Under the pieces are notes generated by a model that was not told the DNA's origin, searched no databases, and saw only the letters and a list, made by a program, of their open reading frames with translations. This document shows positions 9,448 to 19,816 of a DNA stretch of 64,000 nt, one piece after another. The stretch is taken from positions 496,001 to 560,000 of the forward strand of contig NZ_CP066129.1 of the NCBI RefSeq assembly GCF_019242955.1. Reading direction: 5' to 3'. The first letter of the stretch is position 1. The number at the start of each line of letters is the position of its first letter. This DNA is from Morganella morganii (GTDB lineage Bacteria; Pseudomonadota; Gammaproteobacteria; Enterobacterales; Enterobacteriaceae). The position numbers and the translations under genes are program-made.

Positions 9448-10593
9448 ATGGCAAAAAAAGATTACTATGAGGTGTTGGGCGTCTCGAAATCTGCGGATGA
9501 TAAAGAGATTAAAAAAGCCTACAAACGCCTTGCGATGAAATATCACCCTGACCGTAATCAGGGCGATAAAGACGCGGAAGATAAATTTAAAGAAGTTAAA
9601 GAGGCTTACGAAATCCTCACCGACGCACAAAAACGTGCGGCTTATGACCAGTACGGCCACGCGGCATTTGAGCAGGGCGGTATGGGCGGCGGCGGCGGAT
9701 TTGGCGGCGGCGGTTTCGGCGGTGCTGACTTCGGTGATATCTTTGGTGACGTCTTCGGTGATATTTTTGGTGGTGGTCGCCGTCAGCAACGCGCGGCACG
9801 CGGAGCAGACCTGCGTTACAACATCGAACTGACCCTTGAAGAAGCGGTTCGTGGTGTGACCAAAGAGATCCGTATTCCGACCCTGGAAACCTGTGATAAA
9901 TGTCACGGCAGCGGGGCGAAAGAAGGTACTGAGCCGCAGGAGTGTCCGACCTGTCACGGTATGGGCCAGGTGCAGATGCGCCAGGGCTTCTTTGCGGTGC
10001 AGCAGGCGTGTCCGACCTGTCATGGTCGCGGCAAAATCATCAAAGATCCGTGCAGCAAGTGTCATGGTCACGGACGTGTTGAACGTTATAAAACCCTGTC
10101 GGTCAAAATTCCGGCCGGGATGGACAGCGGCGACCGTATCCGTCTGACCGGTGAAGGTGAAGCAGGCGAAATGGGGGCTCCGGCAGGCGATCTGTATGTC
10201 GAGGTTCATGTCCGTCAGCACAATATCTTCGAACGTGACGGCAGCAATCTCTACTGTGAAGTGCCGATTGGCTTTACTGTTGCGGCGCTGGGTGGTGAGA
10301 TTGAAGTACCGACACTCGACGGACGCGTTAAGCTGAAGATCCCGGCAGAAACCCAGACCGGCAAAATGTTCCGTATGAAAGGCAAAGGTGTCAGACCGGC
10401 GCGCGGCGGAATGCAGGGTGACCTGATGTGCCGTGTCGTGGTGGAAACTCCGGTGAAACTGAGCGAAAAACAGAAAGAACTGTTACGTGAGTTCGGTGAA
10501 TCCGTTGATGGCCAGAGCGGTCAGGACAATACCCCGAAAGCAAAACGCTTCTTTGACGGCGTGAAGAAATTCTTTGATGACCTGACCAAATAA
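9448..10593 (+). CDS. dnaJ: Chaperone DnaJ (Hsp40)
   Basis: Delivers unfolded substrates to DnaK and stimulates its ATPase. The 381-residue protein has the J domain with HPD at residues 33-35, a Gly/Phe-rich linker (about 77-110), and four CxxCxGxG zinc repeats between C149 and about residue 209, followed by the two C-terminal substrate-binding domains. It is co-transcribed with dnaK and ends in a strong terminator. Confidence 0.99.
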   Translation: MAKKDYYEVLGVSKSADDKEIKKAYKRLAMKYHPDRNQGDKDAEDKFKEVKEAYEILTDAQKRAAYDQYGHAAFEQGGMGGGGGFGGGGFGGADFGDIFGDVFGDIFGGGRRQQRAARGADLRYNIELTLEEAVRGVTKEIRIPTLETCDKCHGSGAKEGTEPQECPTCHGMGQVQMRQGFFAVQQACPTCHGRGKIIKDPCSKCHGHGRVERYKTLSVKIPAGMDSGDRIRLTGEGEAGEMGAPAGDLYVEVHVRQHNIFERDGSNLYCEVPIGFTVAALGGEIEVPTLDGRVKLKIPAETQTGKMFRMKGKGVRPARGGMQGDLMCRVVVETPVKLSEKQKELLREFGESVDGQSGQDNTPKAKRFFDGVKKFFDDLTK

Positions 10594-10616
10594 GTCACTG
10601 TCAGATAAGTTATATC

Positions 10617-10652
10617 AAAACCGGCCGGAAAATTTTTCCGGCCGGTTTTTTT
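10617..10652 (+). terminator. Terminator of dnaKJ
   Basis: The stem CCGGCCGGAAAA (from 10621) pairs with TTTTCCGGCCGG, and is followed by a seven-T run. Confidence 0.92.
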
Positions 10653-10725
10653 GTGTGCTTTATACAAGCATTCAGCGCCGGTTTTTTTATTCTGTTTTAA
10701 CCATTTATTCGTTAAGGCAAACAAT

Positions 10726-11304
10726 ATGAAAATCACCGGTCAGGCAGTATCTGTTACAGAATTAATTAAGGATACATCAGAAAAGTTCGGAAACGGCGGA
10801 CTTCGTCGTTTTATCTCAGAGATTAAAAATTCGCAGGAACAACTGTTTGGCGATACACCCGAGCGGGCTGAACTATTAGGAACCAGAAACTTTATTGTAT
10901 TGAAGAATATGTTCGCATCTGACATTGGGGATATAACTCCTTTCAAAAATATTTCGGATGAAATTAAGGTGTACCGGGAAAGGCAGTCAGCTTTCTGCCG
11001 TTTCTTCAAAGGCCGTGTTCTGGATAAAATTCAGAAACAATGCACCAAAATTATTGAAATCAATAAGGAATGCAGCCGTTCCCCGGTATCGCTCCATGAC
11101 GCAACACTGCCGGATTCCGCGGTTTATACGACCAAAGAGATTATGGGGAAACATAAGGATCTGGGACTTTTTGTGCTTGAGAAAAGCCTGCGCGCCGTAA
11201 AGTATGGTGCTCCGGTAAATCTGGCCGATCCGGATAAACGTACACAAGTTACAATACAGACCAGTGGTACAGTTGAGTTGCCGGTACCTCAGCCGGTCGT
11301 ATGA
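10726..11304 (+). CDS. Hypothetical protein, unrecognised
   Basis: A 192-residue open frame starting MKITGQAVSVTELI at an ATG with TAAGG nine bases upstream. The frame is open further upstream, but that part overlaps the dnaJ terminator. I do not recognise the family. It has no signal peptide or membrane segment; it is rich in Lys, Arg and Glu, has three cysteines (in FCRFF, KQCTK, KECSR), and ends in a short beta-like and proline tail ELPVPQPVV. It is visibly more A+T-rich than its neighbours and uses rarer codons, which hints at acquisition. It converges on the EamA gene, 12 bases from its stop. Codon-like structure and a sensible start make it probably real. Confidence 0.65.
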   Translation: MKITGQAVSVTELIKDTSEKFGNGGLRRFISEIKNSQEQLFGDTPERAELLGTRNFIVLKNMFASDIGDITPFKNISDEIKVYRERQSAFCRFFKGRVLDKIQKQCTKIIEINKECSRSPVSLHDATLPDSAVYTTKEIMGKHKDLGLFVLEKSLRAVKYGAPVNLADPDKRTQVTIQTSGTVELPVPQPVV

Positions 11305-11316
11305 TAAAAAACCGGA

Positions 11317-12159
11317 CTAACCGCCCAGTTTTGTCACAATTACTCCGGCCACAATAATACAGGCGGCCAGAATCCGGGTGGGTGTCAGTTTTTCTTTCAG
11401 GAAATACGCGGAGAGCAGTAGTGCGAACAGCACACTGGTCTCCCGTAACGCCGCGACAATCATGATCGGTGCTTGTCCCATCGCCCATATCACAATGCCG
11501 TAGCTGAAGATTTGCAGGATGCCGCCGGTCAGTCCGGGCTTGCTGTAACGCAGAAAATCACGGGTGAAGTGGTGGCGGTAACGGGCAAAACCCATGACGA
11601 CCATCACCAGACCGTTCAGGGCGAACAGCCAGAAAATATAAGTCAGTGAATCTGTACTGCTGCGGGCACCGAAGCCGTCGGAAAGTGTGTAACAGGCCGT
11701 AAAAAAGGCGGTGATAACTGCATATATCAACCCGCTGCGGATATGCCCGGATGCTCTGTGTCTGAGGGCGGGAAGAAGCACACCGGTAATAATCAGCAGA
11801 ATACCGGCCAGAGAGAGCAGAGGCAGATGTTCACCAAACAGAAGTACCGCAAACAGGGTCGTCAGCAGCGGGGCACAACCCCGGGAAACCGGGTAAATCT
11901 GGCTGAGATCACCCTTTGAATACGCTTTGCTCAGGCAGATGGCATAACCGATATGAAACAGGGCGGACAGTATCAGCCACTTTACGGCTGCCGGATCCGG
12001 CAGGCCCAACCAGAACAGGGCGGGAACAGAGACTGCACCGGACCAGATGGTCATCACTGCGATACCCAGGAAGCGATCCTGACCAAATTTAATCACTGCA
12101 TTCCAGGATGCATGAAAAAAAGCAGCAAACAGAACAGCAATAAACAGCGTGGCGGACAT
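11317..12159 (-). CDS. EamA/DMT-family permease
   Basis: A 280-residue inner-membrane protein with about ten hydrophobic helices arranged as two EamA repeats, typical of drug/metabolite transporters. Signatures include [12 protein letters not shown] near the N-terminus and the end of repeat 2, [38 protein letters not shown]. Substrate unknown; the family exports amino acids, drugs or metabolites. The frame is open to a TTG at 12231, but the ATG at 12159 places the first helix ([14 protein letters not shown]) at the N-terminus as usual. It is divergent from nhaA. Confidence 0.85.
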   Translation of the reverse strand: MSATLFIAVLFAAFFHASWNAVIKFGQDRFLGIAVMTIWSGAVSVPALFWLGLPDPAAVKWLILSALFHIGYAICLSKAYSKGDLSQIYPVSRGCAPLLTTLFAVLLFGEHLPLLSLAGILLIITGVLLPALRHRASGHIRSGLIYAVITAFFTACYTLSDGFGARSSTDSLTYIFWLFALNGLVMVVMGFARYRHHFTRDFLRYSKPGLTGGILQIFSYGIVIWAMGQAPIMIVAALRETSVLFALLLSAYFLKEKLTPTRILAACIIVAGVIVTKLGG

Positions 12160-12411
12160 GGGGTAACCCGTTTTATTCAGTGAACGGCAGTAACGATAGC
12201 AGAATATCTGCCGGAAAGCGGGGTTATACAATGCATTTCACAGAAATAAAAATGTTAATATATAGTTAATTTATGCGGATCTATCAGGAAATTCCGTGAT
12301 ATAAGCCTCTTATTGCCAGTAATAACCGAGTTATTATTGCTGAATAATCTGCTTTTTTCGAGTTGATTGTTTGCATATTATTAACGCCGACAGTCTTAAA
12401 GGAGTTAACTC

Positions 12412-13590
12412 ATGACCGCAATTATCCGACAGTTCTTAAAACTCGAAGCCGCAGGCGGCATACTGCTGATTATTGCCGCACTGATCGCGCTGGTAATGGC
12501 GAATACGCCGCTGTCAGCGGTGTATCAGTCGTTTCTTGATATTCCTGTTGCTGTAAAATTTGCGGCACTGGAAATTGATAAGCCCTTGTTATTATGGATT
12601 AATGACGCCCTGATGGCGATATTTTTCCTGGTCGTCGGGCTGGAAGTAAAAAGGGAGCTGATGGTCGGCTCTCTGGCCGGGCGCGATAAAGCGATGTTTC
12701 CGGCGATTGCCGCACTCGGCGGTATGGTCGCGCCGGCACTGGTCTATCTGCTGTTTAACGGCGGGGATGCCGCCGCCGCACAGGGCTGGGCGATTCCGGC
12801 CGCGACAGACATTGCATTTGCACTCGGCGTGATGGCTTTACTGGGCAAGCGGGTGCCGACAGAACTGAAAGTCTTTCTGCTGGCGCTGGCGATTATTGAT
12901 GACCTCGGGGTTATCGTCATTATCGCGCTGTTTTACACCAAAACTGTCTCACTGACAGCACTGCTGCTGGCTGCGCTGATGGTGGTTGTACTGTGTGTGA
13001 TGAACCTGCGCAACGTCAGCAATACCGCCGCCTATATGATTGCGGGGCTGATATTGTGGGTGTGTATTCTTAAATCCGGCGTACATGCCACACTGGCCGG
13101 GGTGATCGTCGGCTTCCTGATCCCGCTGCGGAGCAAAGATGGTGAGCACTCACCGTCAGAGGAGCTGGAACATGTGCTGCATCCGTGGGTGGCGTATCTG
13201 ATCCTGCCGCTGTTTGCCTTTGCTAATGCCGGTGTCAGTATTCAGGGAATTTCATTCGACGCACTGATGGGAACACTGCCGCTGGGGATCCTGCTCGGCC
13301 TGTTTATCGGGAAACCGCTGGGGATTTTCACCGCATGTCTGATTTCGGTAAAACTGGGCTTTGCAAAACTGCCGGAGAGGATTACTCTTAACCATATATT
13401 TGCCGTATCGGTGTTATGCGGGATCGGTTTTACAATGTCTATCTTTATCGCGGGATTGGCATTTACCGGACTTCCTGAGGCATTTAACACCTACTCCAAG
13501 CTGGGAATTCTGATTGGTTCCACGATGGCAGCAGTTGTCGGGTTGTTCCTGCTCCATTCCGTGTTACCGAAGAAAACAGTCCGGCAGTAA
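12412..13590 (+). CDS. nhaA: Na+/H+ antiporter NhaA
   Basis: Exports Na+ in exchange for H+ across the inner membrane, for sodium and alkaline pH tolerance. The 392-residue protein has about 12 membrane segments and the paired ion-binding aspartates in [19 protein letters not shown], with [15 protein letters not shown] in the unwound helix 4 region. The ribosome-binding site AAGGAG precedes the ATG. The regulator gene nhaR follows 90 bases downstream, as in E. coli. Confidence 0.98.
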   Translation: MTAIIRQFLKLEAAGGILLIIAALIALVMANTPLSAVYQSFLDIPVAVKFAALEIDKPLLLWINDALMAIFFLVVGLEVKRELMVGSLAGRDKAMFPAIAALGGMVAPALVYLLFNGGDAAAAQGWAIPAATDIAFALGVMALLGKRVPTELKVFLLALAIIDDLGVIVIIALFYTKTVSLTALLLAALMVVVLCVMNLRNVSNTAAYMIAGLILWVCILKSGVHATLAGVIVGFLIPLRSKDGEHSPSEELEHVLHPWVAYLILPLFAFANAGVSIQGISFDALMGTLPLGILLGLFIGKPLGIFTACLISVKLGFAKLPERITLNHIFAVSVLCGIGFTMSIFIAGLAFTGLPEAFNTYSKLGILIGSTMAAVVGLFLLHSVLPKKTVRQ

Positions 13591-13596
13591 CCTGTG

Positions 13597-13623
13597 ATTC
13601 ACCGGCCTTCCCGGCCGGTGAAT
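13597..13623 (+). terminator. Hairpin between nhaA and nhaR
   Basis: An 11-bp perfect stem, ATTCACCGGCC (13597-13607) with GGCCGGTGAAT (13613-13623), loop of 5. No T run follows, so it may be a processing or partial termination signal inside the nhaAR unit. Confidence 0.5.
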
Positions 13624-13680
13624 ACAACAGAATTTCCGAGTTAAACATCAAAAAAAGATAAGGTCTGTCCGGGAAAAACT

Positions 13681-14610
13681 ATGCGAGTCTCCCATTTAAA
13701 CTACAATCACCTCTATTATTTCTGGCATGTCTGTAAAGAAGGTTCGGTGGTGGGGGCGGCAGAAGCCCTCTATCTGACCCCGCAAACCATCACCGGCCAA
13801 ATCAAAGCACTGGAAGAGCGCCTTGATGGCAAGCTGTTTAAGCGCCAGGGACGCGGCCTGGTGCCGTCGGAGCTGGGCCAGCTGGTATTCCGCTATGCGG
13901 ATAAGATGTTTATGCTCAGCCAGGAAATGCTGGATATTGTCACTTACAGCCGCGAATCCAATCTGTTGTTTGATGTCGGGGTCGCCGATGCGCTGTCAAA
14001 ACGTCTGGTCAGCAAGGTGCTGGAAACGGCGGTGATGGAGCATGAACAAATCCATCTGCGTTGTTTTGAATCCACTCACGAAATGCTGCTCGAGCAGCTC
14101 AGCCAGCACAAACTGGACATGATCCTCTCCGACTGTCCGGTGGATTCCACTCAGCAGGAAGGGTTGTTTTCCGTGAAGCTCGGGGAGTGCAGTATGAGTT
14201 TTTACTGCCGCCAGCCCGCGCCGCAGAAGCCGTTCCCGGAATGTCTGGAAGAGCGCCGTCTGCTGGTTCCCGGCCGCCGCTCAATGCTCGGCCGTCAGTT
14301 ACTGACCTGGATACGCAATAAAAACCTGGAAGTGGAAATTCTGGGTGAATTCGATGATGCGGCGCTGATGAAAGCATTCGGTATGTATCACAATGCGATT
14401 TTTGTGGCGCCGTCGCTCTACACGAAAGGTATTTTTGCTGACAGTGATATTGTCGAGCTGGGAACGGTGGACACTATCAAAGAAGAGTATTATGTGATTT
14501 TTGCTGAGCGCATGATCCAGCATCCGGCGGTTCAGCGGGTGTGTAACAAAGATTTCTCTGCACTGTTCAGCGGTTCGCAGTCAGCCGCGGATATCGGTCT
14601 GCCGGACTGA
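13681..14610 (+). CDS. nhaR: LysR-type transcriptional activator NhaR
   Basis: Activates nhaA in response to Na+. The 309-residue protein has the LysR helix-turn-helix in residues 1-65 ([20 protein letters not shown], then [20 protein letters not shown]), followed by the substrate-binding-like effector domain. The start and length agree with E. coli NhaR. It lies downstream of nhaA and ends at a bidirectional terminator shared with rpsT. Confidence 0.97.
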   Translation: MRVSHLNYNHLYYFWHVCKEGSVVGAAEALYLTPQTITGQIKALEERLDGKLFKRQGRGLVPSELGQLVFRYADKMFMLSQEMLDIVTYSRESNLLFDVGVADALSKRLVSKVLETAVMEHEQIHLRCFESTHEMLLEQLSQHKLDMILSDCPVDSTQQEGLFSVKLGECSMSFYCRQPAPQKPFPECLEERRLLVPGRRSMLGRQLLTWIRNKNLEVEILGEFDDAALMKAFGMYHNAIFVAPSLYTKGIFADSDIVELGTVDTIKEEYYVIFAERMIQHPAVQRVCNKDFSALFSGSQSAADIGLPD

Positions 14611-14621
14611 GGCAGAAAAAG

Positions 14622-14659
14622 GACATAAAAAAACCGGCGTGAGCCGGTTTTTTTATGTC
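14622..14659. terminator. Bidirectional terminator between nhaR and rpsT
   Basis: A 17-bp perfect stem, GACATAAAAAAACCGGC with its complement, encloses a GTGA loop. Runs of A on one side and T on the other serve both convergent genes. Confidence 0.9.
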
Positions 14660-14671
14660 TGCACAATCAGA

Positions 14672-14932
14672 TTACATTGCTTTGATCTGAGCAGCCAGGT
14701 TCGCCTTATGACGGGCAGCCTTGTTCTTATGGATCAGGCCTTTAGCAGCGTGACGATCCACAAGTGGTTGCATGTCATTAAATGCGTTCTGAGCAGCTTC
14801 TTTGTCGCCGGCAGCGATAGCAGCGTAAACCTTCTTGATAAAGGTGCGCACCATAGAACGACGGCTAGCGTTATGCTGACGACGTTTTTCAGACTGAATG
14901 GCGCGTTTCTTAGCTGATTTGATATTAGCCAA
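14672..14932 (-). CDS. rpsT: Small ribosomal subunit protein bS20
   Basis: Primary 16S rRNA-binding protein of the 30S subunit. The 86-residue basic protein reads [20 protein letters not shown] after the initiator and ends [15 protein letters not shown]. The start is a TTG at 14932; no ATG lies nearby in frame. E. coli rpsT also starts with UUG, which is part of its translational autoregulation, so the same control is likely here. A good -35 TTGACA box lies upstream. Confidence 0.97.
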   Translation of the reverse strand: MANIKSAKKRAIQSEKRRQHNASRRSMVRTFIKKVYAAIAAGDKEAAQNAFNDMQPLVDRHAAKGLIHKNKAARHKANLAAQIKAM

Positions 14933-14979
14933 GGTCCAACTCCCAAATATATTCTTCGAGGACAATACAAAGGTGGAGG

Positions 14980-15008
14980 AATATGCCTGCTCCGCTTTAT
15001 TTTGTCAA
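14980..15008 (-). promoter_or_regulatory. Probable sigma-70 promoter of rpsT
   Basis: Reading the minus strand, TTGACA (15008-15003) and CATATT (14985-14980) are 17 bases apart. This would give a leader of about 40 bases before the TTG start. Confidence 0.6.
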
Positions 15009-15224
15009 TGGATTTGTGCAAATATGCGTCGTTGTACAGCGACGCAAATGTACGTTGTGATGGGCGGGGATTTTATCAGTTTACTCATCGGGAATACAGC
15101 CCTTACGCGGAAAAAAGTCGTCTGAATGGTAAGATTCTGACGAAAAAAATGATTTTTCACTTTCCGCGCAGAGAGATGCCCCGCTTTTTGTGCAGAGAAT
15201 TCGCGATTCAGCCGCATTAGTGGG
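15009..15224. other. Non-coding part of the divergent rpsT-ribF spacer
   Basis: Together with the two promoters at its ends, this belongs to a 351-base gap between rpsT and ribF. The open frames inside are short, lack ribosome-binding sites and resemble nothing known. I see no further gene or repeat. Confidence 0.5.
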
Positions 15225-15253
15225 TTAACCTGACGCGGCGGACAAGGTATAAT
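15225..15253 (+). promoter_or_regulatory. Probable sigma-70 promoter of ribF-ileS-lspA
   Basis: A perfect TATAAT at 15248-15253 has TTAACC (four of six matches to the -35 consensus) 17 bases upstream. It lies about 31 bases before the ribF start. Confidence 0.65.
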
Positions 15254-15283
15254 CAGACTAATTTTGACTGTATTGAGCCGGCT

Positions 15284-16228
15284 ATGGAGCTAATTCGCGG
15301 TACTCACAATATTCGTGCGCGTCACCATGGTTGCGTGCTGACTATCGGTAATTTTGATGGCGTTCATCGCGGACATCAGGCATTACTGTCACATCTGGCG
15401 CAGGAAGGAAAACGCCTGGGGCTGCCGTCGGTCGTCATGATCTTCGAGCCGCAGCCGCTGGAATTTTTTGCACCGGATAAAGCGCCGGCACGCCTGACCC
15501 GGCTGCGCGATAAGGTAAAATATCTTGCGCAGTACGGTGTGGACTACTTATTGTGTGTTAAATTCAGTAAACAATTCGCATCACTGACACCGGATGCCTT
15601 TATCTCACACCTGCTGGTTGAACAGCTGGGGGTGAAGTTTCTGGTGGTCGGCGATGATTTCCGTTTCGGAAAAAATCGTCAGGGCGATTTTAACGGGCTG
15701 TGTGAAGCGGGGAAACAGTATGGTTTCACGGTCCGCAGCACGGAAAGTTTTTGTGATAACGGCAAACGGATCAGCAGCACGGCCATCCGCCGTGCGCTGG
15801 AAAACGACGATCTGGCACAGGCCGAAGCATTGCTCGGTCACCCTTACCGCATCAGCGGACGGGTGGTTCACGGCAATGAGCTCGGGCGTACCATCGGCTT
15901 TCCGACCGCCAATATCCCCCTGAAACGTCTGGCTGCACCGGTGCACGGTGTGTATGCCGTGGACGTATACGGCCTCGGGCCGCATCCGCTGCCGGGTGTG
16001 GCCAATATCGGCTCCCGCCCGACAGTACAGGGTAAGGGCCAGCAACTGGAAGTTCATCTGATTGATGCGTCTATGGATTTATACGGGCAGCATCCGGATG
16101 TGGTACTGCGCAAGAAATTGCGAAATGAACAGCGGTTTGCCTCACTTGATGAGCTGAAAGCGCAAATTGCGCGGGATGAGATTGCGGCAAGGGAATTTTT
16201 ACAATCCAACCCCTCGTTATGTGTTTAA
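15284..16228 (+). CDS. ribF: Bifunctional riboflavin kinase / FAD synthetase
   Basis: Makes FMN from riboflavin and then FAD from FMN. The 314-residue protein has the N-terminal adenylyltransferase domain with GNFDGVHRGHQAL (about residues 22-34) and ISSTAIRRAL, and the C-terminal flavokinase domain with GRTIGFPTANI. The start matches the E. coli protein (MELIRGTHNIRARHHGCVLTIGNF). ileS follows after 27 bases, as in the conserved ribF-ileS-lspA-fkpB-ispH order. Confidence 0.98.
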   Translation: MELIRGTHNIRARHHGCVLTIGNFDGVHRGHQALLSHLAQEGKRLGLPSVVMIFEPQPLEFFAPDKAPARLTRLRDKVKYLAQYGVDYLLCVKFSKQFASLTPDAFISHLLVEQLGVKFLVVGDDFRFGKNRQGDFNGLCEAGKQYGFTVRSTESFCDNGKRISSTAIRRALENDDLAQAEALLGHPYRISGRVVHGNELGRTIGFPTANIPLKRLAAPVHGVYAVDVYGLGPHPLPGVANIGSRPTVQGKGQQLEVHLIDASMDLYGQHPDVVLRKKLRNEQRFASLDELKAQIARDEIAAREFLQSNPSLCV

Positions 16229-16255
16229 CGGAATAATATTGGAACTGAGAATCGA

Positions 16256-19069
16256 ATGAGTGACTATAAAAATACCCTGAATCTCCCGGAGACAGGGTTC
16301 CCTATGCGCGGGGACTTAGCAAAGCGCGAACCTGACATGCTGAAACGCTGGTACAAAGAAGGTCTGTATCAGGCGATCCGTAAAGCCAAAACCGGTAAAA
16401 AAACCTTTATCCTGCATGACGGTCCTCCGTATGCAAACGGCAGCATTCACATTGGTCACTCAGTCAATAAAATTCTCAAAGATATTATTATTAAATCCAA
16501 AGGCATGGCCGGTTTCGATTCCCCGTATATTCCGGGCTGGGACTGCCATGGCTTACCGATTGAACACAAAGTAGAACAGGTGATTGGCAAACCGGGTGAC
16601 AAAGTCACGCCGGCTGAGTTCCGTGCCGCCTGCCGCGAATACGCAAAAGAGCAGATTGAAGGCCAGAAGGAAGACTTTATCCGTCTGGGCGTGCTGGGTG
16701 ACTGGGATCATCCGTACCTGACCATGGACTTCAAAACCGAAGCGCACATTATCCGCGCACTGGCAAAAGTGATTGCCAATGGCCATCTGGTCAAAGGGGC
16801 GAAACCGGTTCACTGGTGTACCTCCTGTGCCTCTTCCCTGGCGGAAGCGGAAGTGGAATATTACGACAAAACCTCTCCGTCCATTGACGTGCGCTTCACT
16901 GCCGCTGATGCGGATGCCGTCTGCGCCAAATTCGGCGTGAAAAATGACGGTCTGCCGGTCTCTCTGGTTATCTGGACCACTACTCCGTGGACCTTACCGG
17001 CGAACCGCGCTATTTCTCTGAACCCGGAATTTGATTATCAGTTAGTCCGTGTGAACGATGAGCGCCTGATTCTGGCTGCCGATCTGGTGGAAAGCGTGAT
17101 GAAACGCGCCGGTATCACCAGCTGGATCGTGGAAAATGACTGTAAAGGCAGCGACCTGGAACTGCTGCGTTTTAATCATCCGTTTATGGGCTTTGATATC
17201 CCGGCTATCCTCGGCGATCACGTCACCCTGGATGCGGGTACCGGTGCTGTGCATACCGCACCGGGCCACGGCCCTGACGACTATGTAATCGGTCAGAAAT
17301 ACGGTCTGGAAACCGCTAACCCGGTCGGTCCGAACGGCTGTTATGTCAGCGGCACCTATCCGTCACTGGATGGCGTATTTGTGCTGAAAGCCAATGACAT
17401 CATCCTGGAACTGCTGAAAGAGAAAGGCGCACTGCTGCACAGCGAAAATATCTCGCACAGCTATCCGTGCTGCTGGCGCCACAAAACGCCGGTCATCTTC
17501 CGTGCAACACCGCAGTGGTTTATCGGAATGGATGTGAACGGCCTGCGTTCGCAGTCTCTGAATGAAATCAAAGGCGTGAAATGGATTCCGGGCTGGGGTG
17601 AAGCACGTATCACCGCGATGGTGGAAAACCGTCCGGACTGGTGTATTTCCCGTCAGCGCACCTGGGGCACACCGATGTCTCTGTTTGTTCACAAAGAGAC
17701 TCAGGAGCTGCATCCGCGCACGCTGGAACTGATGGAAGACGTCGCCAAACGTGTGGAAGAGCACGGTATTCAGGCGTGGTGGGATCTCGACCCGCGCGAC
17801 CTGCTGGGTGATGATGCCGATATCTATGAAAAAGTGCCGGATACGCTGGATGTCTGGTTTGACTCCGGTTCTACCCATTCTGCGGTAGTGGATGCTCGTC
17901 CGGAGTTCCATGGCAATTCTGCGGATATCTATCTGGAAGGTTCTGACCAGCACCGCGGCTGGTTTATGTCCTCACTGATGCTTTCCACCGCGATGAAAGG
18001 CAAAGCGCCGTACCGCGAAGTGCTGACTCACGGCTTTACCGTGGATGGTCAGGGCCGCAAAATGTCTAAGTCTCTGGGTAATACCGTCAGTCCGCAGGAC
18101 GTGATGAACAAACTCGGTGCAGATATTCTGCGTCTGTGGGTGGCTTCTACTGACTACTCCGGTGAAATCGCCGTTTCGGATGAAATCCTGAAACGCTCTG
18201 CGGATTCTTACCGCCGTATCCGTAACACCGCGCGTTTCCTGCTGGCCAACCTCAATGGCTTCAATCCGGAAACCGATATGGTGAAACCGGAAGAGATGAT
18301 TGTGGCAGACCGCTGGGCTGTCGGCCGTGCACAGGCTGCACAGGCAGATATCCTGAAGTCCTATGAAGCCTATGATTTCCATGAAGTTGTGCAGCGTCTG
18401 ATGCAGTTCTGCTCAGTGGAAATGGGGTCGTTCTATCTGGATATCATCAAAGATCGTCAGTACACCGCGAAAAGTGATGGCCTGGCCCGCCGCAGCTGTC
18501 AGACCGCGCTGTTCCACATCGCGGAAGCACTGGTTCGCTGGATGGCACCAATTATGTCCTTCACCGCAGATGAAATCTGGAATGTGATGCCGGGCAAACG
18601 TCCGCAGTACGTCTTCACCGAAGAGTGGTATGACGGCCTGTTCGGGCTGAATGCACAGGAAAGCATGAATGATGATTACTGGGCAGTCCTGCTGTCAGTA
18701 CGTGGTGAAGTTAACAAGGTACTGGAACAGGCCCGTGCTGATAAACTGATCGGCGGCTCGCTGGAAGCAGCCGTTACCCTGTATGCGGATGATGCCCTGG
18801 CGGCACAGCTGAACAGCCTGGGTAATGAACTGCGTTTCGTACTGCTGACCTCTCAGGCTGATGTGAAACCACTGTCTGCGGCACCGGAAAGTGCGGTAAA
18901 CAGTGAGCTGGCCGGCCTGCGTATCGGCTTCGGCAAAGCGGAAGGCAGTAAGTGCCCGCGTTGCTGGCATTATACGACTGACATCGGTCAGGACAGTGAA
19001 CATCCTGAACTGTGCGGCCGCTGTGTGACTAACGTAGCCGGAAACGGTGAAGAACGTAAGTTTGCCTGA
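16256..19069 (+). CDS. ileS: Isoleucyl-tRNA synthetase
   Basis: Charges tRNA-Ile and edits mis-activated valine. The 937-residue protein matches the bacterial family length. It has the HIGH motif at residues 65-68 (in [12 protein letters not shown]), the CP1 editing domain, KMSKS near residue 603 ([10 protein letters not shown]), and the C-terminal zinc site [13 protein letters not shown] and LCGRCVTN. lspA starts 3 bases after the stop, so the two are co-translated. Confidence 0.99.
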   Translation: MSDYKNTLNLPETGFPMRGDLAKREPDMLKRWYKEGLYQAIRKAKTGKKTFILHDGPPYANGSIHIGHSVNKILKDIIIKSKGMAGFDSPYIPGWDCHGLPIEHKVEQVIGKPGDKVTPAEFRAACREYAKEQIEGQKEDFIRLGVLGDWDHPYLTMDFKTEAHIIRALAKVIANGHLVKGAKPVHWCTSCASSLAEAEVEYYDKTSPSIDVRFTAADADAVCAKFGVKNDGLPVSLVIWTTTPWTLPANRAISLNPEFDYQLVRVNDERLILAADLVESVMKRAGITSWIVENDCKGSDLELLRFNHPFMGFDIPAILGDHVTLDAGTGAVHTAPGHGPDDYVIGQKYGLETANPVGPNGCYVSGTYPSLDGVFVLKANDIILELLKEKGALLHSENISHSYPCCWRHKTPVIFRATPQWFIGMDVNGLRSQSLNEIKGVKWIPGWGEARITAMVENRPDWCISRQRTWGTPMSLFVHKETQELHPRTLELMEDVAKRVEEHGIQAWWDLDPRDLLGDDADIYEKVPDTLDVWFDSGSTHSAVVDARPEFHGNSADIYLEGSDQHRGWFMSSLMLSTAMKGKAPYREVLTHGFTVDGQGRKMSKSLGNTVSPQDVMNKLGADILRLWVASTDYSGEIAVSDEILKRSADSYRRIRNTARFLLANLNGFNPETDMVKPEEMIVADRWAVGRAQAAQADILKSYEAYDFHEVVQRLMQFCSVEMGSFYLDIIKDRQYTAKSDGLARRSCQTALFHIAEALVRWMAPIMSFTADEIWNVMPGKRPQYVFTEEWYDGLFGLNAQESMNDDYWAVLLSVRGEVNKVLEQARADKLIGGSLEAAVTLYADDALAAQLNSLGNELRFVLLTSQADVKPLSAAPESAVNSELAGLRIGFGKAEGSKCPRCWHYTTDIGQDSEHPELCGRCVTNVAGNGEERKFA

Positions 19070-19072
19070 TAA

Positions 19073-19594
19073 ATGAAAAAACCACTGTGTTCGACCGGAT
19101 TACGCTGGCTGTGGCTGGCGGTCCTGGTACTGGTACTGGATGCTATTTCAAAGCAGCTGATTTTAGCGAATTACGGGCTGCATGAATCCACATCTCTGAT
19201 GCCGTACTTTAATCTGACCTATGTGCGGAATTACGGTGCCGCATTCAGCTTCCTCGCATCTCAGGGCGGCTGGCAGCGCTGGTTCTTCACAGCGGTGGCT
19301 ATCGGTATCTCCGTGACATTATTAGTGATGATGTACCGTACCAGTGCGCGCAACAAACTCAGTAATATTGCGTATGCACTGATTATCGGCGGGGCGATCG
19401 GCAATCTGCTCGATCGCCTGATGCACGGCTTTGTGGTGGATTACATCGACTTCTATGTCGGTGACTGGCACTGGCCGACGTTCAACCTGGCGGACAGCTG
19501 GATCATCATCGGGGCAGGGCTTATCATTATTGAAAGCTTTATCCCTGACGGTAAGAAAGGCGACAAACCAGAGAACAAGACATCATCAGACTGA
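19073..19594 (+). CDS. lspA: Lipoprotein signal peptidase (signal peptidase II)
   Basis: Aspartic protease of the inner membrane that removes signal peptides from diacylated prolipoproteins. The 173-residue protein has four hydrophobic helices and the catalytic aspartates D123 ([10 protein letters not shown]) and D141 (FNLADSWI), with the [10 protein letters not shown] loop. It follows ileS almost without a gap. A block of hairpins separates it from fkpB. Confidence 0.98.
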   Translation: MKKPLCSTGLRWLWLAVLVLVLDAISKQLILANYGLHESTSLMPYFNLTYVRNYGAAFSFLASQGGWQRWFFTAVAIGISVTLLVMMYRTSARNKLSNIAYALIIGGAIGNLLDRLMHGFVVDYIDFYVGDWHWPTFNLADSWIIIGAGLIIIESFIPDGKKGDKPENKTSSD

Positions 19595-19598
19595 TGAC

Positions 19599-19764
19599 CC
19601 GGATATCCGCCGCCAGGCGGATATCCGGCCGTTGACAAACCTGCAGGGATTGGCAACGGCCGACAGAGGTTGTAAAAATAAACCAGGAAAATCAATTTAT
19701 TGATTTTCGGCAGATAACACAAAGCAGGAAAAACCACGTTTTATCCTGCTTTGTCAGCAATCTC
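19599..19764. repeat. Array of nested hairpins between lspA and fkpB
   Basis: Non-coding. Hairpin 1: 19599-19611 with 19616-19628, 13 bp. Hairpin 2: 19626-19634 with 19654-19662, 9 bp, overlapping hairpin 1 so the two exclude each other. Hairpin 3: A+T-rich, 19688-19696 with 19699-19707. Hairpin 4: 19719-19729 with 19744-19754, 11 bp. A fifth hairpin, called separately as a terminator, repeats the 22-base palindrome of hairpin 1 (19603-19624) with a single base change at 19765-19786. The arrangement resembles a repetitive extragenic palindrome cluster, but I cannot name a family. Confidence 0.7.
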
Positions 19765-19792
19765 ATATCCGCCGCCGGGCGGATATTTTTTA
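19765..19792 (+). terminator. Terminator-like hairpin before fkpB
   Basis: The stem ATATCCGCC (19765-19773) pairs with GGCGGATAT (19778-19786) and is followed by a run of T. It would end ribF-ileS-lspA transcripts just before fkpB. Confidence 0.75.
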
Positions 19793-19816
19793 TCTGATAC
19801 AGAGAGTAATAATCAT

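Noticed and set aside
9376-10221. 281-codon minus-strand frame opposite dnaJ
   Set aside because: Antisense to dnaJ; composition follows the reverse of DnaJ codons and no domain is seen.
15002-15220. Short plus-strand frames in the rpsT-ribF spacer
   Set aside because: No ribosome-binding sites, no conservation recalled, and they cover the promoters of both flanking genes.
19599-19792. Integron-type recombination site or CRISPR array
   Set aside because: No integrase, no attC core sites and no regular repeat-spacer pattern; only palindromes of different sequence.
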